In this document: piece after piece, positions 55,638 to 63,967 of the stretch
Position numbering within the stretch: position 1 is the first letter of the stretch
Layout of the letters: each line of letters starts with the position of its first letter
DNA from: Candidatus Denitrolinea symbiosum
GTDB taxonomy: Bacteria > Chloroflexota > Anaerolineae > Anaerolineales > Villigracilaceae
Assembly: GCA_017312345.1 (NCBI GenBank)
Contig: BLAA01000001.1
Location: 310,001-374,000 of the forward strand
Direction: 5' to 3'
Length of the DNA: 64,000 bases
Notes under the pieces: generated by a model
What the model was told of the DNA's origin: nothing
What the model saw: the letters and a program-made list of their open reading frames with translations, nothing else
Database searches by the model: none
Position numbers and translations under genes: made by a program

Positions 55638-56452
55638 CTCGCGTCGTCGCCATCATCCAGGGACGGATGACCTCGTCCCGGCTGCCGGGAAAAATCCTCG
55701 CGGACATCGCCGGACAGCCCATGCTGGCCCGCGTCTACGCGCGGAGCGCGCGCGCGCGGACTCTCTCCGAGACGGTCTTCGCCACGACGACCGACGCGTC
55801 CGACGACCCGGTCGCGGAGTACTGCGACTGGAGCGGAATCCCCCTCGCGCGCGGCTCTCTCTACGATGTGCTGGACCGCTACTACCAGTCCGCGAAAGAA
55901 GCGAGGGCGGAGGTCGTCGTCCGCGTCACCGCGGATTGTCCGGTCATTGATCCCGGCTTGATCGACGACGCCGTGACCCTCGTCACCCGTCACTCGCCAC
56001 CCGAATTCGACTTCGCCGCGAACCGACTTCCGCCGCCGTGGACGCGCACTTATCCCATCGGCCTCGACGCCGAAGTCTGTACCTTCGCCGCATTGGAACG
56101 CGCCTGGAAGGAAGCGAAAGAGCCGCAGCACCGCGAGCACGTCATGCCGTTTTTCTATGAAGGCGTGGAACTGACAACTGAAAACCGAACACTGCAAACG
56201 GGCGTTTCCCCCCGCGGATTTAAAGTCGCCCTCCTGCACTACACGACCGACTTCGGCGATTACCGCTGGACGGTGGACACGCCCGAGGACCTGGAATTTA
56301 TGCGCCAGATCTACAGTCGCTTCGACGGACGGGATGACTTTACCTGGAAGGACGTCCTCGACCTCGTCCACACCGAACCCGACCTGATGAAGATCAACGC
56401 GGGCGTGCGGCACAAGACACTCAAAGATATTGATAAACGAGCGATAAAGTGA
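55634..56452 (+). CDS. SpsF/acylneuraminate cytidylyltransferase-like protein
   Basis: A 272-residue nucleotidyltransferase of the SpsF type, expected to activate a nonulosonic acid with CMP. The GTG at 55634 overlaps the LapA stop. Motifs: VVAIIQGRMTSSRLPGKILADIAGQPMLARVYAR (nucleotide-binding loop), VFATTTDASDDPVAEYC, GSLYDVLDRYYQSAKEARAEVVVRVTADCPVIDP, and the C-terminal TTDFGDYRWTVDTPEDLEFM. An in-frame heptad tract encodes LTTENRTLQTG. Together with the NeuB-like enzyme it implies a CMP-activated sugar. Confidence 0.87.
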   Translation: MTRVVAIIQGRMTSSRLPGKILADIAGQPMLARVYARSARARTLSETVFATTTDASDDPVAEYCDWSGIPLARGSLYDVLDRYYQSAKEARAEVVVRVTADCPVIDPGLIDDAVTLVTRHSPPEFDFAANRLPPPWTRTYPIGLDAEVCTFAALERAWKEAKEPQHREHVMPFFYEGVELTTENRTLQTGVSPRGFKVALLHYTTDFGDYRWTVDTPEDLEFMRQIYSRFDGRDDFTWKDVLDLVHTEPDLMKINAGVRHKTLKDIDKRAIK

Positions 56453-56524
56453 CCAGCGCCGCAAGATTCATCTTGCCCCTGTGGGAGACAGCATAAATGT
56501 CGCGGTACTGATAACTGATCACTG

Positions 56525-57430
56525 ATGACTTTACTCACCTTCTTCTCCGCCCCCAAACCCTTTACCGATCCGCATATCGCGACGATCCAGCGCAACGCCA
56601 TCCGATCGTGGACGTTGCTCGAGGATTCCGAAGTCATCCTGCTTGGCGGCGAATCGGGACTGGCTGAGATCGCGAGGGAATTGGACGTCAAACACTTCCC
56701 GAACGTCAGAGTCAACGACAGCGGCGTGCCGTTGATCTCGTCCATGTTTGAGATTGCGCGGGAAAATTCAAACAGCGACCTGCTCTGCATCGTCAATGCG
56801 GATATGATTCTCATGCCCGATTTTGTCGAAGCGGCGAGACAGGCTGCCAAACTCAAAAATAAATTCGTCCTCCTCAGCCAGCGCTGGGATTTGGATGTGA
56901 CTCAGCCTCTTGACTTCTCCGCCGACTGGGCATCCCGTCTTCGTTCTTCCGTCCTCCGTCAAGGTTCTTTGCACCGTCCCGCGGGAAGCGATTTCTTCCT
57001 CTTCCCCCGATCCTGCTACGCCGACGTCCCCGATTTCGTCATCGGCCGCGCGGGCTGGGACAATTGGATGATCTACAAGGCGCGCAAGGAAGGCTGGCCG
57101 GTGATTGACTGCACGCCGTCGGTGACGATCGTCCACCAGAACCACGATTACAGCCACCTGCCCGGCGGGAAGCCGCACTATGACCACCCCGACACGAACG
57201 AGAACATCCGCCTCGCGGGCGGACGGGCGAACATCCGCTACACCATCCTGGATTCCACGCGTCAACTCGACGGCGGCAAACTCGTCCGCCCGAAGACGAC
57301 ATCCCTGCGTTTCCAGCGCGGCGTGGAACTGTTCCTGCGAAAAATCTTTTTCTTTTTGCCGGAAGCGACCGTCGAACGCCTCGTCCGCCCGAAGCGATGG
57401 CAGAAGAAATTAAAGAAGATGTTCAAATGA
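56525..57430 (+). CDS. Glycosyltransferase-like protein (GT-A type)
   Basis: A 301-residue protein: TLLTFFSAPKPFTDPHIATIQRNAIRSW, VILLGGESGLAEIA, DLLCIVNADMILMPDFV (a DxD-like Asn-Ala-Asp metal site), FVLLSQRWDLDVT and AGSDFFLFPRS-FVIGRAGWDNWM, a pattern found in uncharacterised glycosyltransferases of polysaccharide loci. It has a basic C-terminus (VRPKRWQKKLKKMFK). The gene end has been copied into a tandem repeat downstream. The start codon lies within a heptad tract (CTGATAA, CTGATCA, CTGATGA) and lacks a ribosome site. Confidence 0.78.
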   Translation: MTLLTFFSAPKPFTDPHIATIQRNAIRSWTLLEDSEVILLGGESGLAEIARELDVKHFPNVRVNDSGVPLISSMFEIARENSNSDLLCIVNADMILMPDFVEAARQAAKLKNKFVLLSQRWDLDVTQPLDFSADWASRLRSSVLRQGSLHRPAGSDFFLFPRSCYADVPDFVIGRAGWDNWMIYKARKEGWPVIDCTPSVTIVHQNHDYSHLPGGKPHYDHPDTNENIRLAGGRANIRYTILDSTRQLDGGKLVRPKTTSLRFQRGVELFLRKIFFFLPEATVERLVRPKRWQKKLKKMFK

Positions 57431-57740
57431 AATTGCAGGGGCGGACCAACGTGTCCGCCCGAAGCGATGGCAGAAGAAATTAAAGAAGATGTTCAAATGA
57501 AATTGCAGGGGCGGACCAACATGTCCGCCCGAAGCGATGGCAGAAGAAATTAAAGAAGATGTTCAAATGAAATTGTAGGGGCGGACCAACGTGTCCGCCC
57601 GAAGCGATGGCAGAAGAAATTAAAGAAGATGTTCAAATGAAATTGCAGGGGCGGACCAACGTGTCCGCCCGAAGCGATGGCAGAAGAAATTAAAGAAGAT
57701 GTTCAAATGAAATTGTAGGGGCGGACCAACGTGTCCGCCC
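57391..57740 (+). repeat. 70-bp tandem array (five copies) containing the end of the preceding gene
   Basis: Five units of exactly 70 bp start GAAGCGATGGCAGAAG at 57391, 57461, 57531, 57601 and 57671, nearly identical. The first 40 bases of unit 1 are the real 3' end of the glycosyltransferase gene, including its stop. The other 30 bases form a GGGCGGAC-CAACGT-GTCCGCCC hairpin. The hairpin arm GTCCGCCC also occurs in the gene just before the unit (57383-57390), giving the microhomology for expansion. A further AGGGCAGAC/GTCTGCCC hairpin follows. This fills most of a 348-base gap. Confidence 0.97.
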
Positions 57741-57778
57741 AGGGCAGACACACAGGTCTGCCCCGACAAGGAACATGA

Positions 57779-58726
57779 ATGAGAAAAGGCCAAAATCCCG
57801 CCAAGTTCGTCAAAGACGTAGCCCGTCCCGAGCGGATCACCGCCGCGCTGCTCAACTACATCCCCTTCCTAAGCGGATTCTACGCTGAGACCCTCGACGT
57901 GCTGAAAGTCTCGCTCGAGTCCATGCGCAGGGACGCGGGCCTGCCGTTCGACCTGATGGTCTTCGACAACGGCTCGTGCGCCGAGGTTCGCGACTTCCTC
58001 GTCCAGGAAAAGGAAGAGGGGCGCATCCAGTATTTGATCCTCTCCGAGAAGAACATGGGCAAAGGCGGCGCGTGGAATGTGACGCTGGCGGGCGCGCCGG
58101 GCGAGATCATCGCCTACACCGACGCGGACGTGCTGTTCTCCCCGAACTGGCTCAAACGCTCCGTGGAGATCCTCGAAACCTTCCCCAACGTCGGCATGGT
58201 CACCGCGCGTCCGTTCCGCACCCCGCCCGAATTTTACGAGTCAACCTTGACGTGGGCGCGGAAGAATGCCACGCTGGACGAAGGTCAATTCATCCCGTGG
58301 GAAACCTTCCTCGAATTCAATCTGTCCCTCGGCCAAACAGAGGAGGAGAATAAAAAAGTCTATGCCGAGACAAGGGACTGGCGCATCCAATACAAAGACG
58401 TGACCGCGTTCGCGGGCGCGAGTCACTGGCAGTTCACCGCCTACAAATCCACGCTCCAGCGCTTCCTGCCCTTCGGCATGGACAAGCCGATGGGACAGGT
58501 CCGCCAACTGGACAGGCGCATGAACGACGCGGGCCTCCTGCGCCTGATGGTCAGCGACCCGCTGGCGATGAATATGTCCAATACGCTGGGATATTTGAGG
58601 GGAGAGTTGAAGGCGCAAAACGTGAAACGTAGGCCAGGTTTGGCGCGGCGCGTGTTGGAGTCGAGTCCCGTCAAGAAGGCTCTGCTGGCGGTCTACAACA
58701 AAATTTTCAGTTGGTATTATTCATAG
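57779..58726 (+). CDS. Family 2 glycosyltransferase
   Basis: A 315-residue GT-A glycosyltransferase. The ATG at 57779 has AAGGAA six bases upstream. ITAALLNYIPFLSGFYAETLDVLKVSLESM, FDLMVFDNGSCAEVRDFL, LSEKNMGKGGAWNVTLAGAPGEIIAYTDADVLFSPNWL (the TDAD metal site) and MVTARPFRTPP follow the GT2 order. The C-terminal half, YKDVTAFAGASHWQFTAYKSTLQRFLPF, is family-specific. It is the last gene of the polysaccharide locus before a strong terminator. Confidence 0.88.
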   Translation: MRKGQNPAKFVKDVARPERITAALLNYIPFLSGFYAETLDVLKVSLESMRRDAGLPFDLMVFDNGSCAEVRDFLVQEKEEGRIQYLILSEKNMGKGGAWNVTLAGAPGEIIAYTDADVLFSPNWLKRSVEILETFPNVGMVTARPFRTPPEFYESTLTWARKNATLDEGQFIPWETFLEFNLSLGQTEEENKKVYAETRDWRIQYKDVTAFAGASHWQFTAYKSTLQRFLPFGMDKPMGQVRQLDRRMNDAGLLRLMVSDPLAMNMSNTLGYLRGELKAQNVKRRPGLARRVLESSPVKKALLAVYNKIFSWYYS

Positions 58727-58782
58727 CATAGGTCGCGAAAACCACGCGCGGCTTGGACGATCTGGCGGCGTCCATAAAATAA

Positions 58783-58810
58783 ACAGGCGGAGGCTTCGAC
58801 CTCCGCCTGT
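58783..58810 (-). terminator. Terminator between the glycosyltransferase and fakA
   Basis: ACAGGCGGAGG (58783-58793) and CCTCCGCCTGT (58800-58810) form an 11-bp perfect stem with loop CTTCGA. On the minus strand it is followed by TTTATTTTA, ending the fakA transcript. The plus-strand side lacks a good T-run but may still stop the polysaccharide operon. Confidence 0.85.
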
Positions 58811-58813
58811 CAT

Positions 58814-60496
58814 TTACTCCACCGAGATCAGGAACGGATAGTGCGGCTGGCCGCCCTCCTGCACTTCGATCTCCTGCGAGGGATATTTCTCGCGCGCCGC
58901 GTCCGCGATCCGCAGGGCTTCGGCGCGGTTGATGTCTTCGCCGTAATAAAACGTGATCAACTCGCGGTTGGCCGCGTCCGCTTTTTCGAGGAACTTCATG
59001 ACGGCGTCTTCCACAGAGGGGGACGAAAGCGCCAGTTTCCCGTCCAGCAGCGCGATGACCTGTCCCGACTCGACGCTCACGCCGTCTATCTCCACCGTGC
59101 GCGTCGCGACCGTGATCTCGCCCGTCAACACCGAGGCGAGGGACTTGGTCATCCTGTCGGCCACCGCGTCCACCTCCCCGTCCGGGTTGTGGGCGAGCAT
59201 GGCCGTGAGTCCCTGCGGCACGGTTCGGCTCGGCACCACGGCCACCGATTTCACCGTCACCTCTTTGGCCTGGTTCGCGGCGAGAATGATATTTTTGTTG
59301 TTCGGCAGGATGATGACCTTGTCGGTCGGCAGGTTTTCGAACGCCGCGAGAATCTCCTGCGTGGACGGGTTCATGGTCTGACCGCCCTCCACGACCGCGG
59401 CCGCCCCCAGCGAGGCGAAGATGCGGCTCAGCCCGCGTCCCGGCGAGACGACCACCACCGCGATCTGTCCCGGCTCGATTGTCGGAAATTCGATCTTTTC
59501 GTTCTTCGATTTCTGGATGTCGTCCATCTGCGCCAGCAGGTTTTCCATCGCCACTTTGGTGATGGTGCCGATGCCCATGATGTAATCAATCGGCTCGTAG
59601 CGCTTTTCGAGCGGCACGTGGATGTGCATACGGTACATGCCCTCGCCTTCGCCCACCTGGATGGAGGTGCCCATCGTTTCGAGTCTGCCGTAAAAGCCCT
59701 GCAGGTCGAGCGCGCCATCCGGGAAGAAATCCACCACCACTTCGTAATCCTGGCCCTCCTCGACGGACTCCATCGCGTCCTGCAAGTTCATCGCCGACAT
59801 CGGCTGGACGGTCATGGTCGGGACGTCGAGCGGCTCGCCGTTGAAATAGCGGAGCATCCCCTCGAAGATGAAGTACAGCCCCTTGCCGCCCGAGTCGACG
59901 ACGCCCGCCTGCTTGAGGACGGGCAGCAGTTCGGGCGTATTCTGCACCGACGCGTCCGCGGCGGAAACGACCCGCGCCAGGATCTCGACCGGGTCCTGCG
60001 TCTCATTCAGCGCGGACTCGGCCGCGGCCGCGACGTCCTTCGACACGGTCAGGATCGTCCCCTCCACCGGGCGGACGACGCCCTTGTAGGCGGTATCGCG
60101 CCCGTCCACGAAGCCCTTCACGAGAGTCGCGCCGTCTATGGTCTCGGCGTTGTGGAGGCCGCGCGCGAAGCCGCGCCATAACTGCGAAAGGATCACGCCC
60201 GAATTGCCGCGCGCTCCCATCAACGCGCCTTTCGCCACGGCCGCGGCCATCTCGCCCGCGTTGCGCGTGCCGAGTTCGGCGATCTCGTTCCAGGCTGATT
60301 GCATCGTCAACGTCATGTTCGTGCCTGTGTCGCCATCGGGGACGGGGAAGACGTTCAGCGCGTTGACCGTCTGCTGGTTGGTGCGGAGCCACGTCAGCCC
60401 CGCCATGACCAGTTCTTTAAGCGTCAGTCCGTCAATGGGCTTGTTGCGCAGGTCATGGACATGCCTGGCCTGGATGTTGGATGAATCTAAACTCAT
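58814..60496 (-). CDS. fakA: Fatty acid kinase-like protein FakA (DAK2 domain)
   Basis: A 560-residue ATP-dependent kinase phosphorylating fatty acids bound by a DegV/FakB carrier. The N-terminal DAK2/DhaL domain has NVFPVPDGDTGTNMTLTMQSAW (the Asp residues that bind Mg-ATP) and GALMGARGNSGVILSQLWRGFA. The C-terminal FakA domain has VVVVSPGRGLSRIFASLGAAAVVEGGQTMNPST, IILPNNKNIILAANQAKEV and a final FYYGEDINRAEAL. The usual length is about 550. The upstream gene on the same strand encodes an Asp23 protein, a very common pairing in Gram-positive bacteria. No fakB is in the window. Confidence 0.93.
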   Translation of the reverse strand: MSLDSSNIQARHVHDLRNKPIDGLTLKELVMAGLTWLRTNQQTVNALNVFPVPDGDTGTNMTLTMQSAWNEIAELGTRNAGEMAAAVAKGALMGARGNSGVILSQLWRGFARGLHNAETIDGATLVKGFVDGRDTAYKGVVRPVEGTILTVSKDVAAAAESALNETQDPVEILARVVSAADASVQNTPELLPVLKQAGVVDSGGKGLYFIFEGMLRYFNGEPLDVPTMTVQPMSAMNLQDAMESVEEGQDYEVVVDFFPDGALDLQGFYGRLETMGTSIQVGEGEGMYRMHIHVPLEKRYEPIDYIMGIGTITKVAMENLLAQMDDIQKSKNEKIEFPTIEPGQIAVVVVSPGRGLSRIFASLGAAAVVEGGQTMNPSTQEILAAFENLPTDKVIILPNNKNIILAANQAKEVTVKSVAVVPSRTVPQGLTAMLAHNPDGEVDAVADRMTKSLASVLTGEITVATRTVEIDGVSVESGQVIALLDGKLALSSPSVEDAVMKFLEKADAANRELITFYYGEDINRAEALRIADAAREKYPSQEIEVQEGGQPHYPFLISVE

Positions 60497-60579
60497 GAAT
60501 GCTCCTCAATGCCTCGCGTGCCGACGCGTGCGCGGGCGCGCGCGTCGGCGGCGTTGGAGAACGCCTCTCACGCGGGAAA

Positions 60580-60936
60580 TTAATCCATGTCGCTCACGCG
60601 CAGCCCGGCCACATGCACGTTGACCGCGTTGATCTTCAGCCCCAGCGCCTTTTCCACGTGAAAGCGGACCGAGTTGGCGACGCTGTTCGCCACCGACAGG
60701 ACGCGCGTCCCGTATTCGATGACGACATGCACGTCAATATCAATCAGGTCGCCGTCGAAGCGGACGGCGAGGCCGCGCGCCGGTTCGTGCGTGATGGTGC
60801 GCGCCAGCCCTTCCGCCAGGTTGCGCGGCGCCAGTCCCACCACCCCGTAGGTCTCGAGGACGGCGCGATAGGCGATCGAAGCGACGGCGTTGGGCGCGAT
60901 ATGGATGCTTCCGTAGGATGTGTTTTCCTTGGCCAT
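60580..60936 (-). CDS. Asp23/Gls24 family protein
   Basis: A 118-residue alkaline-shock-type protein: GSIHIAPNAVASIAYRAVLETYGVVGLAPRNLAEGLA, then LAVRFDGDLIDIDVHVVIEYGTRVLSVANSVANSVRFHVEKALG and a final VNVHVAGLRVSD. These are the standard family blocks. Asp23 proteins are linked to envelope homeostasis. Position directly before fakA suggests a joint role in membrane lipid control. The duplicated string SVANSVANS is noticeable. Confidence 0.92.
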   Translation of the reverse strand: MAKENTSYGSIHIAPNAVASIAYRAVLETYGVVGLAPRNLAEGLARTITHEPARGLAVRFDGDLIDIDVHVVIEYGTRVLSVANSVANSVRFHVEKALGLKINAVNVHVAGLRVSDMD

Positions 60937-60970
60937 GGATGTCCTTTACTGCATTAATTAACCAAAAGGA

Positions 60971-60999
60971 TTGAAGATGGTTGCGAACTATGGTACAAT
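60971..60999 (+). promoter_or_regulatory. rpmB promoter
   Basis: TTGAAG (60971-60976), a 17-base spacer and TACAAT (60994-60999), divergent from the Asp23 gene. The ATG is about 55 bases after the predicted start. Confidence 0.65.
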
Positions 61000-61060
61000 G
61001 CGGCGCTTGCGCGAAAGGACTGCGCAGGCGTTATTGTGAAACTGGAAAGGAACGAATCTC

Positions 61061-61240
61061 ATGAAATGCGCTCACTGCAACAAGACCACCACCTTCGGCC
61101 ATAACCGCTCGTTCTCTCTGCGCGCCACCAACCGCAAGTTCCTCCCGAACCTGCAAAAGGTGACGATCATCGAGAATGGCCGCAAGGTTCAAAAAGTACT
61201 TTGCGCCAAGTGCATCCGCACGCTGGCCAAATCGGCCTGA
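61061..61240 (+). CDS. rpmB: 50S ribosomal protein L28
   Basis: A 59-residue ribosomal protein: MKCAHCNKTTTFGHNRSFSL, then RATNRKFLPNLQKV and the end KVLCAKCIRTLAKSA. The N-terminal CAHC and C-terminal CAKC are the four cysteines of the zinc-binding form of L28. GGAAAGGA lies about nine bases before the ATG. It is a single gene with its own promoter and terminator. Confidence 0.96.
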   Translation: MKCAHCNKTTTFGHNRSFSLRATNRKFLPNLQKVTIIENGRKVQKVLCAKCIRTLAKSA

Positions 61241-61263
61241 ACGCGCCCCACTTTCGGTCAAAG

Positions 61264-61290
61264 ATCGCGGCAGGAATGCCGTGATTTTTT
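61264..61290 (+). terminator. rpmB terminator
   Basis: ATCGCGGCA (61264-61272) and TGCCGTGAT (61277-61285, one wobble) close on GGAA and are followed by TTTTTGTTTT. It lies 23 bases after the L28 stop and just before the convergent rpe end. Confidence 0.88.
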
Positions 61291-61293
61291 GTT

Positions 61294-61965
61294 TTAACCG
61301 CAGGCCGCGATGGAGGCGCGCAATTCGCGTATCCCGGCTTCGATTCCCTGTGGATGATCGAACACGAAGCTGCCCGAGACGAAGACGTCCGCGCCCGCGC
61401 CCCGGACCTGGGGCAGGGTTTCGGGGGCGATGCCTCCGTCCACCTCCAGCCGCGCCGGGGAGCGGATTTCGTCCAGCATGGCGCGGATCTGGCGGATCTT
61501 TTCGACCGATTCCGGGATGAAGCTCTGCCCGCTGAACCCGGGGTTGACGCTCATCACCAGCGCCTGGTCGGCCAGTCCCAACACCGGCTGGATGGCGACC
61601 GCCGGCGTGCCGGGGTTGAGCGTCACGCCCGCCGCGCAGCCCAGCGATTTGATGTGTTGCAAGGTGCGGTGCAGATGCGGACAGGTTTCCACATGGACGA
61701 TGATGCGCGTCGCTCCGGCTTTGGCGAAGGCTTCGATGTGACGTTCCGGCTCCACGATCATCAGGTGGACGTCGAGCGGGAGTTTGGTCGCGCGGCGGCA
61801 GGCTTCGACGACGACCGGGCCCATCGTGATGTTGGGGACGAAGCGGCCGTCCATCACGTCCACGTGGATCCAGTCCGCGCCGGCGGCCTCGCAGGCGGCG
61901 ATGTCCGCGCCGAGGCGGGTGAAGTCGGCGGAGAGGATGGACGGGGCGATCAAGTAGTCGGTCAT
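61294..61965 (-). CDS. rpe: Ribulose-phosphate 3-epimerase
   Basis: Interconverts ribulose-5-phosphate and xylulose-5-phosphate in the pentose phosphate pathway; 223 residues from the ATG at 61965. The TIM-barrel motifs are complete: IAPSILSADFTRLG, WIHVDVMDGRFVPNITMGP (metal His and Asp), LDVHLMIVEPERHI, GVTLNPGTP, VMSVNPGFSGQSFIPES and RLEVDGGIAPETL. The start overlaps the stop of the upstream protein kinase gene by four bases, an unusual partner, so the two are coupled. Confidence 0.96.
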   Translation of the reverse strand: MTDYLIAPSILSADFTRLGADIAACEAAGADWIHVDVMDGRFVPNITMGPVVVEACRRATKLPLDVHLMIVEPERHIEAFAKAGATRIIVHVETCPHLHRTLQHIKSLGCAAGVTLNPGTPAVAIQPVLGLADQALVMSVNPGFSGQSFIPESVEKIRQIRAMLDEIRSPARLEVDGGIAPETLPQVRGAGADVFVSGSFVFDHPQGIEAGIRELRASIAACG

Positions 61966-63038
61966 GGATTCCACGCGAAATAGACCGCGATCCACAAAGG
62001 GAGGAGTCCGCCGACGGCGAAGACCGCCAGCAGTCCCAGCCCGATGGTGAGCCAGTCAAAGTCGAGGGGCGGGGGCGGCGCCTCGTAAACCGCGGCCGGC
62101 GCGGGGTCCGCGAAGGGGGCGTGCGGACGGGAAGGCGTCCGCTCCAGGAAGTCGGCGACCGGTTCGGGAATCGGAATCGGCGCGGGAGTCGGCTGCGGCG
62201 CGGGGGGCGCTTCGCGCACGGTCCCGAAGCGCTGGAGGACGCGTCCCAACTGGTCGGCGGTGCGGTAGCGCGCCGAGGGTTCCTTCGAGAGGACTTTGGC
62301 CTCGATCTGTTCGAGCAGGGGCGGCGCGTCGGGCAGGTATTCGCCAAGCGGATGCGGCGCGGTGTGGATGTGCATGCGCGCCAGTTCTTCGGCGGTGGAG
62401 GCGTTGAAGGGCAGCGTGCCGGTGAGCATTTCGTAGAGGACGACGCCGAGCGAGTAGACGTCGGAGGCGGGGGAAGGCGCCTGGCCGCGCGCCTGTTCGG
62501 GCGAGAAGTATTGCGGGGAGCCCCATACCACTTCGTCGCGGTCGCCGGGATGGATGGTGGAAAGGGCGCGGGCGATGCCGAAGTCGGTGACTTTGAGGCG
62601 CATGTCGGGGGTGATGAGGAAGTTGTGCGGCTTCACGTCGCAGTGGACGAGGCCGGCGCGGTGAGCGTAGCCGATGCCCGCGCAGGCTTGCACCATCAGG
62701 GGGATGGCCTCGTCCACGCTGAAACGGCCGCGCTTGCGGAGCAGAGTTTTCAGGTCGGCGCCGGGGACGTACTCCATGACGATGAACAACTGTCCGCTTT
62801 CCAGCCCGAAGTCGTGGACGGTGACGATGTTGGGATGGGCGAGGTTGGCGGCGGCGCGGGCCTCCTGGCGGAAGCGTTCCTGAAATTCCTCGTCGCTCGA
62901 ATAGTCGGAACGGAGGATCTTGATGGCGACCGAGCGCTCCAGCATCAGGTCGCGGGCGCGGTAAACGTCCGCCATGCCGCCGGAGCCGAGGCGTTCGAGC
63001 AGTTGGTAGCGGTGATTGAGGAGGTCGCCTTCTTTCAT
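61962..63038 (-). CDS. Membrane Ser/Thr protein kinase (PknB-type catalytic domain)
   Basis: A 358-residue Hanks-type kinase. Gly loop LGSGGMADVYRA, ATP Lys40 (VAIKIL), Glu59 in FRQEARAAANLAHPNIV, catalytic loop HCDVKPHN (residues 132-139), DFG at 152-154 and WGSPQYFSPEQA. The arginine before the catalytic Asp134 is Cys here (HCD, not HRD), so it is a non-RD kinase, probably not needing activation-loop phosphorylation. A Pro-rich linker (about 283-325) leads to one C-terminal helix (WLTIGLGLLAVFAVGGLLPLWI). No PASTA or other sensor follows the membrane. Confidence 0.93.
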   Translation of the reverse strand: MKEGDLLNHRYQLLERLGSGGMADVYRARDLMLERSVAIKILRSDYSSDEEFQERFRQEARAAANLAHPNIVTVHDFGLESGQLFIVMEYVPGADLKTLLRKRGRFSVDEAIPLMVQACAGIGYAHRAGLVHCDVKPHNFLITPDMRLKVTDFGIARALSTIHPGDRDEVVWGSPQYFSPEQARGQAPSPASDVYSLGVVLYEMLTGTLPFNASTAEELARMHIHTAPHPLGEYLPDAPPLLEQIEAKVLSKEPSARYRTADQLGRVLQRFGTVREAPPAPQPTPAPIPIPEPVADFLERTPSRPHAPFADPAPAAVYEAPPPPLDFDWLTIGLGLLAVFAVGGLLPLWIAVYFAWNP

Positions 63039-63088
63039 CGCGCGGGATTATAACATGCGGGGATGGGAGGGGATTTGGGCGGCGCGGC

Positions 63089-63967
63089 TCAGTCCGCGTC
63101 GCTCACGCAGCGGAAGCCGCGGTTGATTCCCCCCGAGAGGGGATGGTGGCTGAAGCGGTGGAAGGCGCGCAGTTCGGACGCGCCGTCCGAGAACGACCCG
63201 CCGCGCAGGGATTTGAGATCGCCCGTCGGCGGTCCCTGCGGGTTTTCGCGGGGCGAGACGACGTAGTAGTAATTGTGGAACCAGTCCGCCGTCCATTCGC
63301 GCACGTTGCCCGCCATGTTGAGCGCGCCGTAGGGACTGGCTCCCAGCGGGTAGCGATCGGCCGGGAGCGGCGCGCCCAGGTTGAAGTCGAAGTTGGCGAG
63401 GCGCATGTCGGGCGGATCGTCGCCCCACGGGTAGGCGCGTCCATCCGTGCCTCGCGCGGCCTTCTCCCATTCGGCCTCGGTCGGAAGTCTGCGTCCCGCC
63501 CAGAGGCAGTATTTCTCGGCGTTATTCCAGGAGACGTAGACCACGGGGTAGTCGTCGTATTTCGATTTTCCAAAATAGGGATTGGCCGCGCCGCCGGGAT
63601 GCGGACACGCCCCCGCCGCGCGGCAGCGCGCGTACATGGCGTTCGTGACCTCGGTCTGGTCCACCCAGTAGGCGGGCAGGCTGACCTCGTGAGCGGGACG
63701 GCTTCTTTGAGCGCCTTCCTCGCCCGCGCCCATGAGGAACTCCCCCGCGGGGACGAGGACTTGCGTCATCCCGTCCGCGGACGCGACGCGGCTGCCGGCC
63801 GGCGTGACCGGGATGGCCGCGCCGCCGTCGAACGACGCGACATACGCCCTGGCGTAGCGGACTTTTTGATGCAGGAATGTGGAAACGGGCGAGGGGATTT
63901 TATACAGACCGAACGCGGCCAGCAAAAGGACGATCAGCGCGGCGATCCAGCGATAAGGGGACTTCAT
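63089..63967 (-). CDS. Membrane-anchored FGE-sulfatase domain protein
   Basis: A 292-residue protein with an N-terminal helix (WIAALIVLLLAAFGLYKI) and an extracytoplasmic formylglycine-generating-enzyme-like domain: VLVPAGEFLMGAGEEGAQRSRPAHEVSLPAYWVDQTEVTNAMYARC, VVYVSWNNAEKYCLWAGRRLPTEAEWEKAARG, YPWGDDPP, NMAGNVREWTADWF, SLRGGSFSDGASELRAFHR and the end GFRCVSD. Only one cysteine is found near the catalytic end, so it may be a binding or non-catalytic relative. In Chloroflexota this domain is often linked to Ser/Thr kinases, and the kinase gene follows 50 bases downstream. Bases 63968-64000 show no feature. Confidence 0.9.
   Translation of the reverse strand: MKSPYRWIAALIVLLLAAFGLYKIPSPVSTFLHQKVRYARAYVASFDGGAAIPVTPAGSRVASADGMTQVLVPAGEFLMGAGEEGAQRSRPAHEVSLPAYWVDQTEVTNAMYARCRAAGACPHPGGAANPYFGKSKYDDYPVVYVSWNNAEKYCLWAGRRLPTEAEWEKAARGTDGRAYPWGDDPPDMRLANFDFNLGAPLPADRYPLGASPYGALNMAGNVREWTADWFHNYYYVVSPRENPQGPPTGDLKSLRGGSFSDGASELRAFHRFSHHPLSGGINRGFRCVSDAD

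Noticed and set aside
57391..57740. Possible CRISPR array (regular 70-bp repeats)
   Set aside because: The whole 70-bp unit is repeated, with no variable spacers, and it contains the end of the preceding gene. No cas genes are present.
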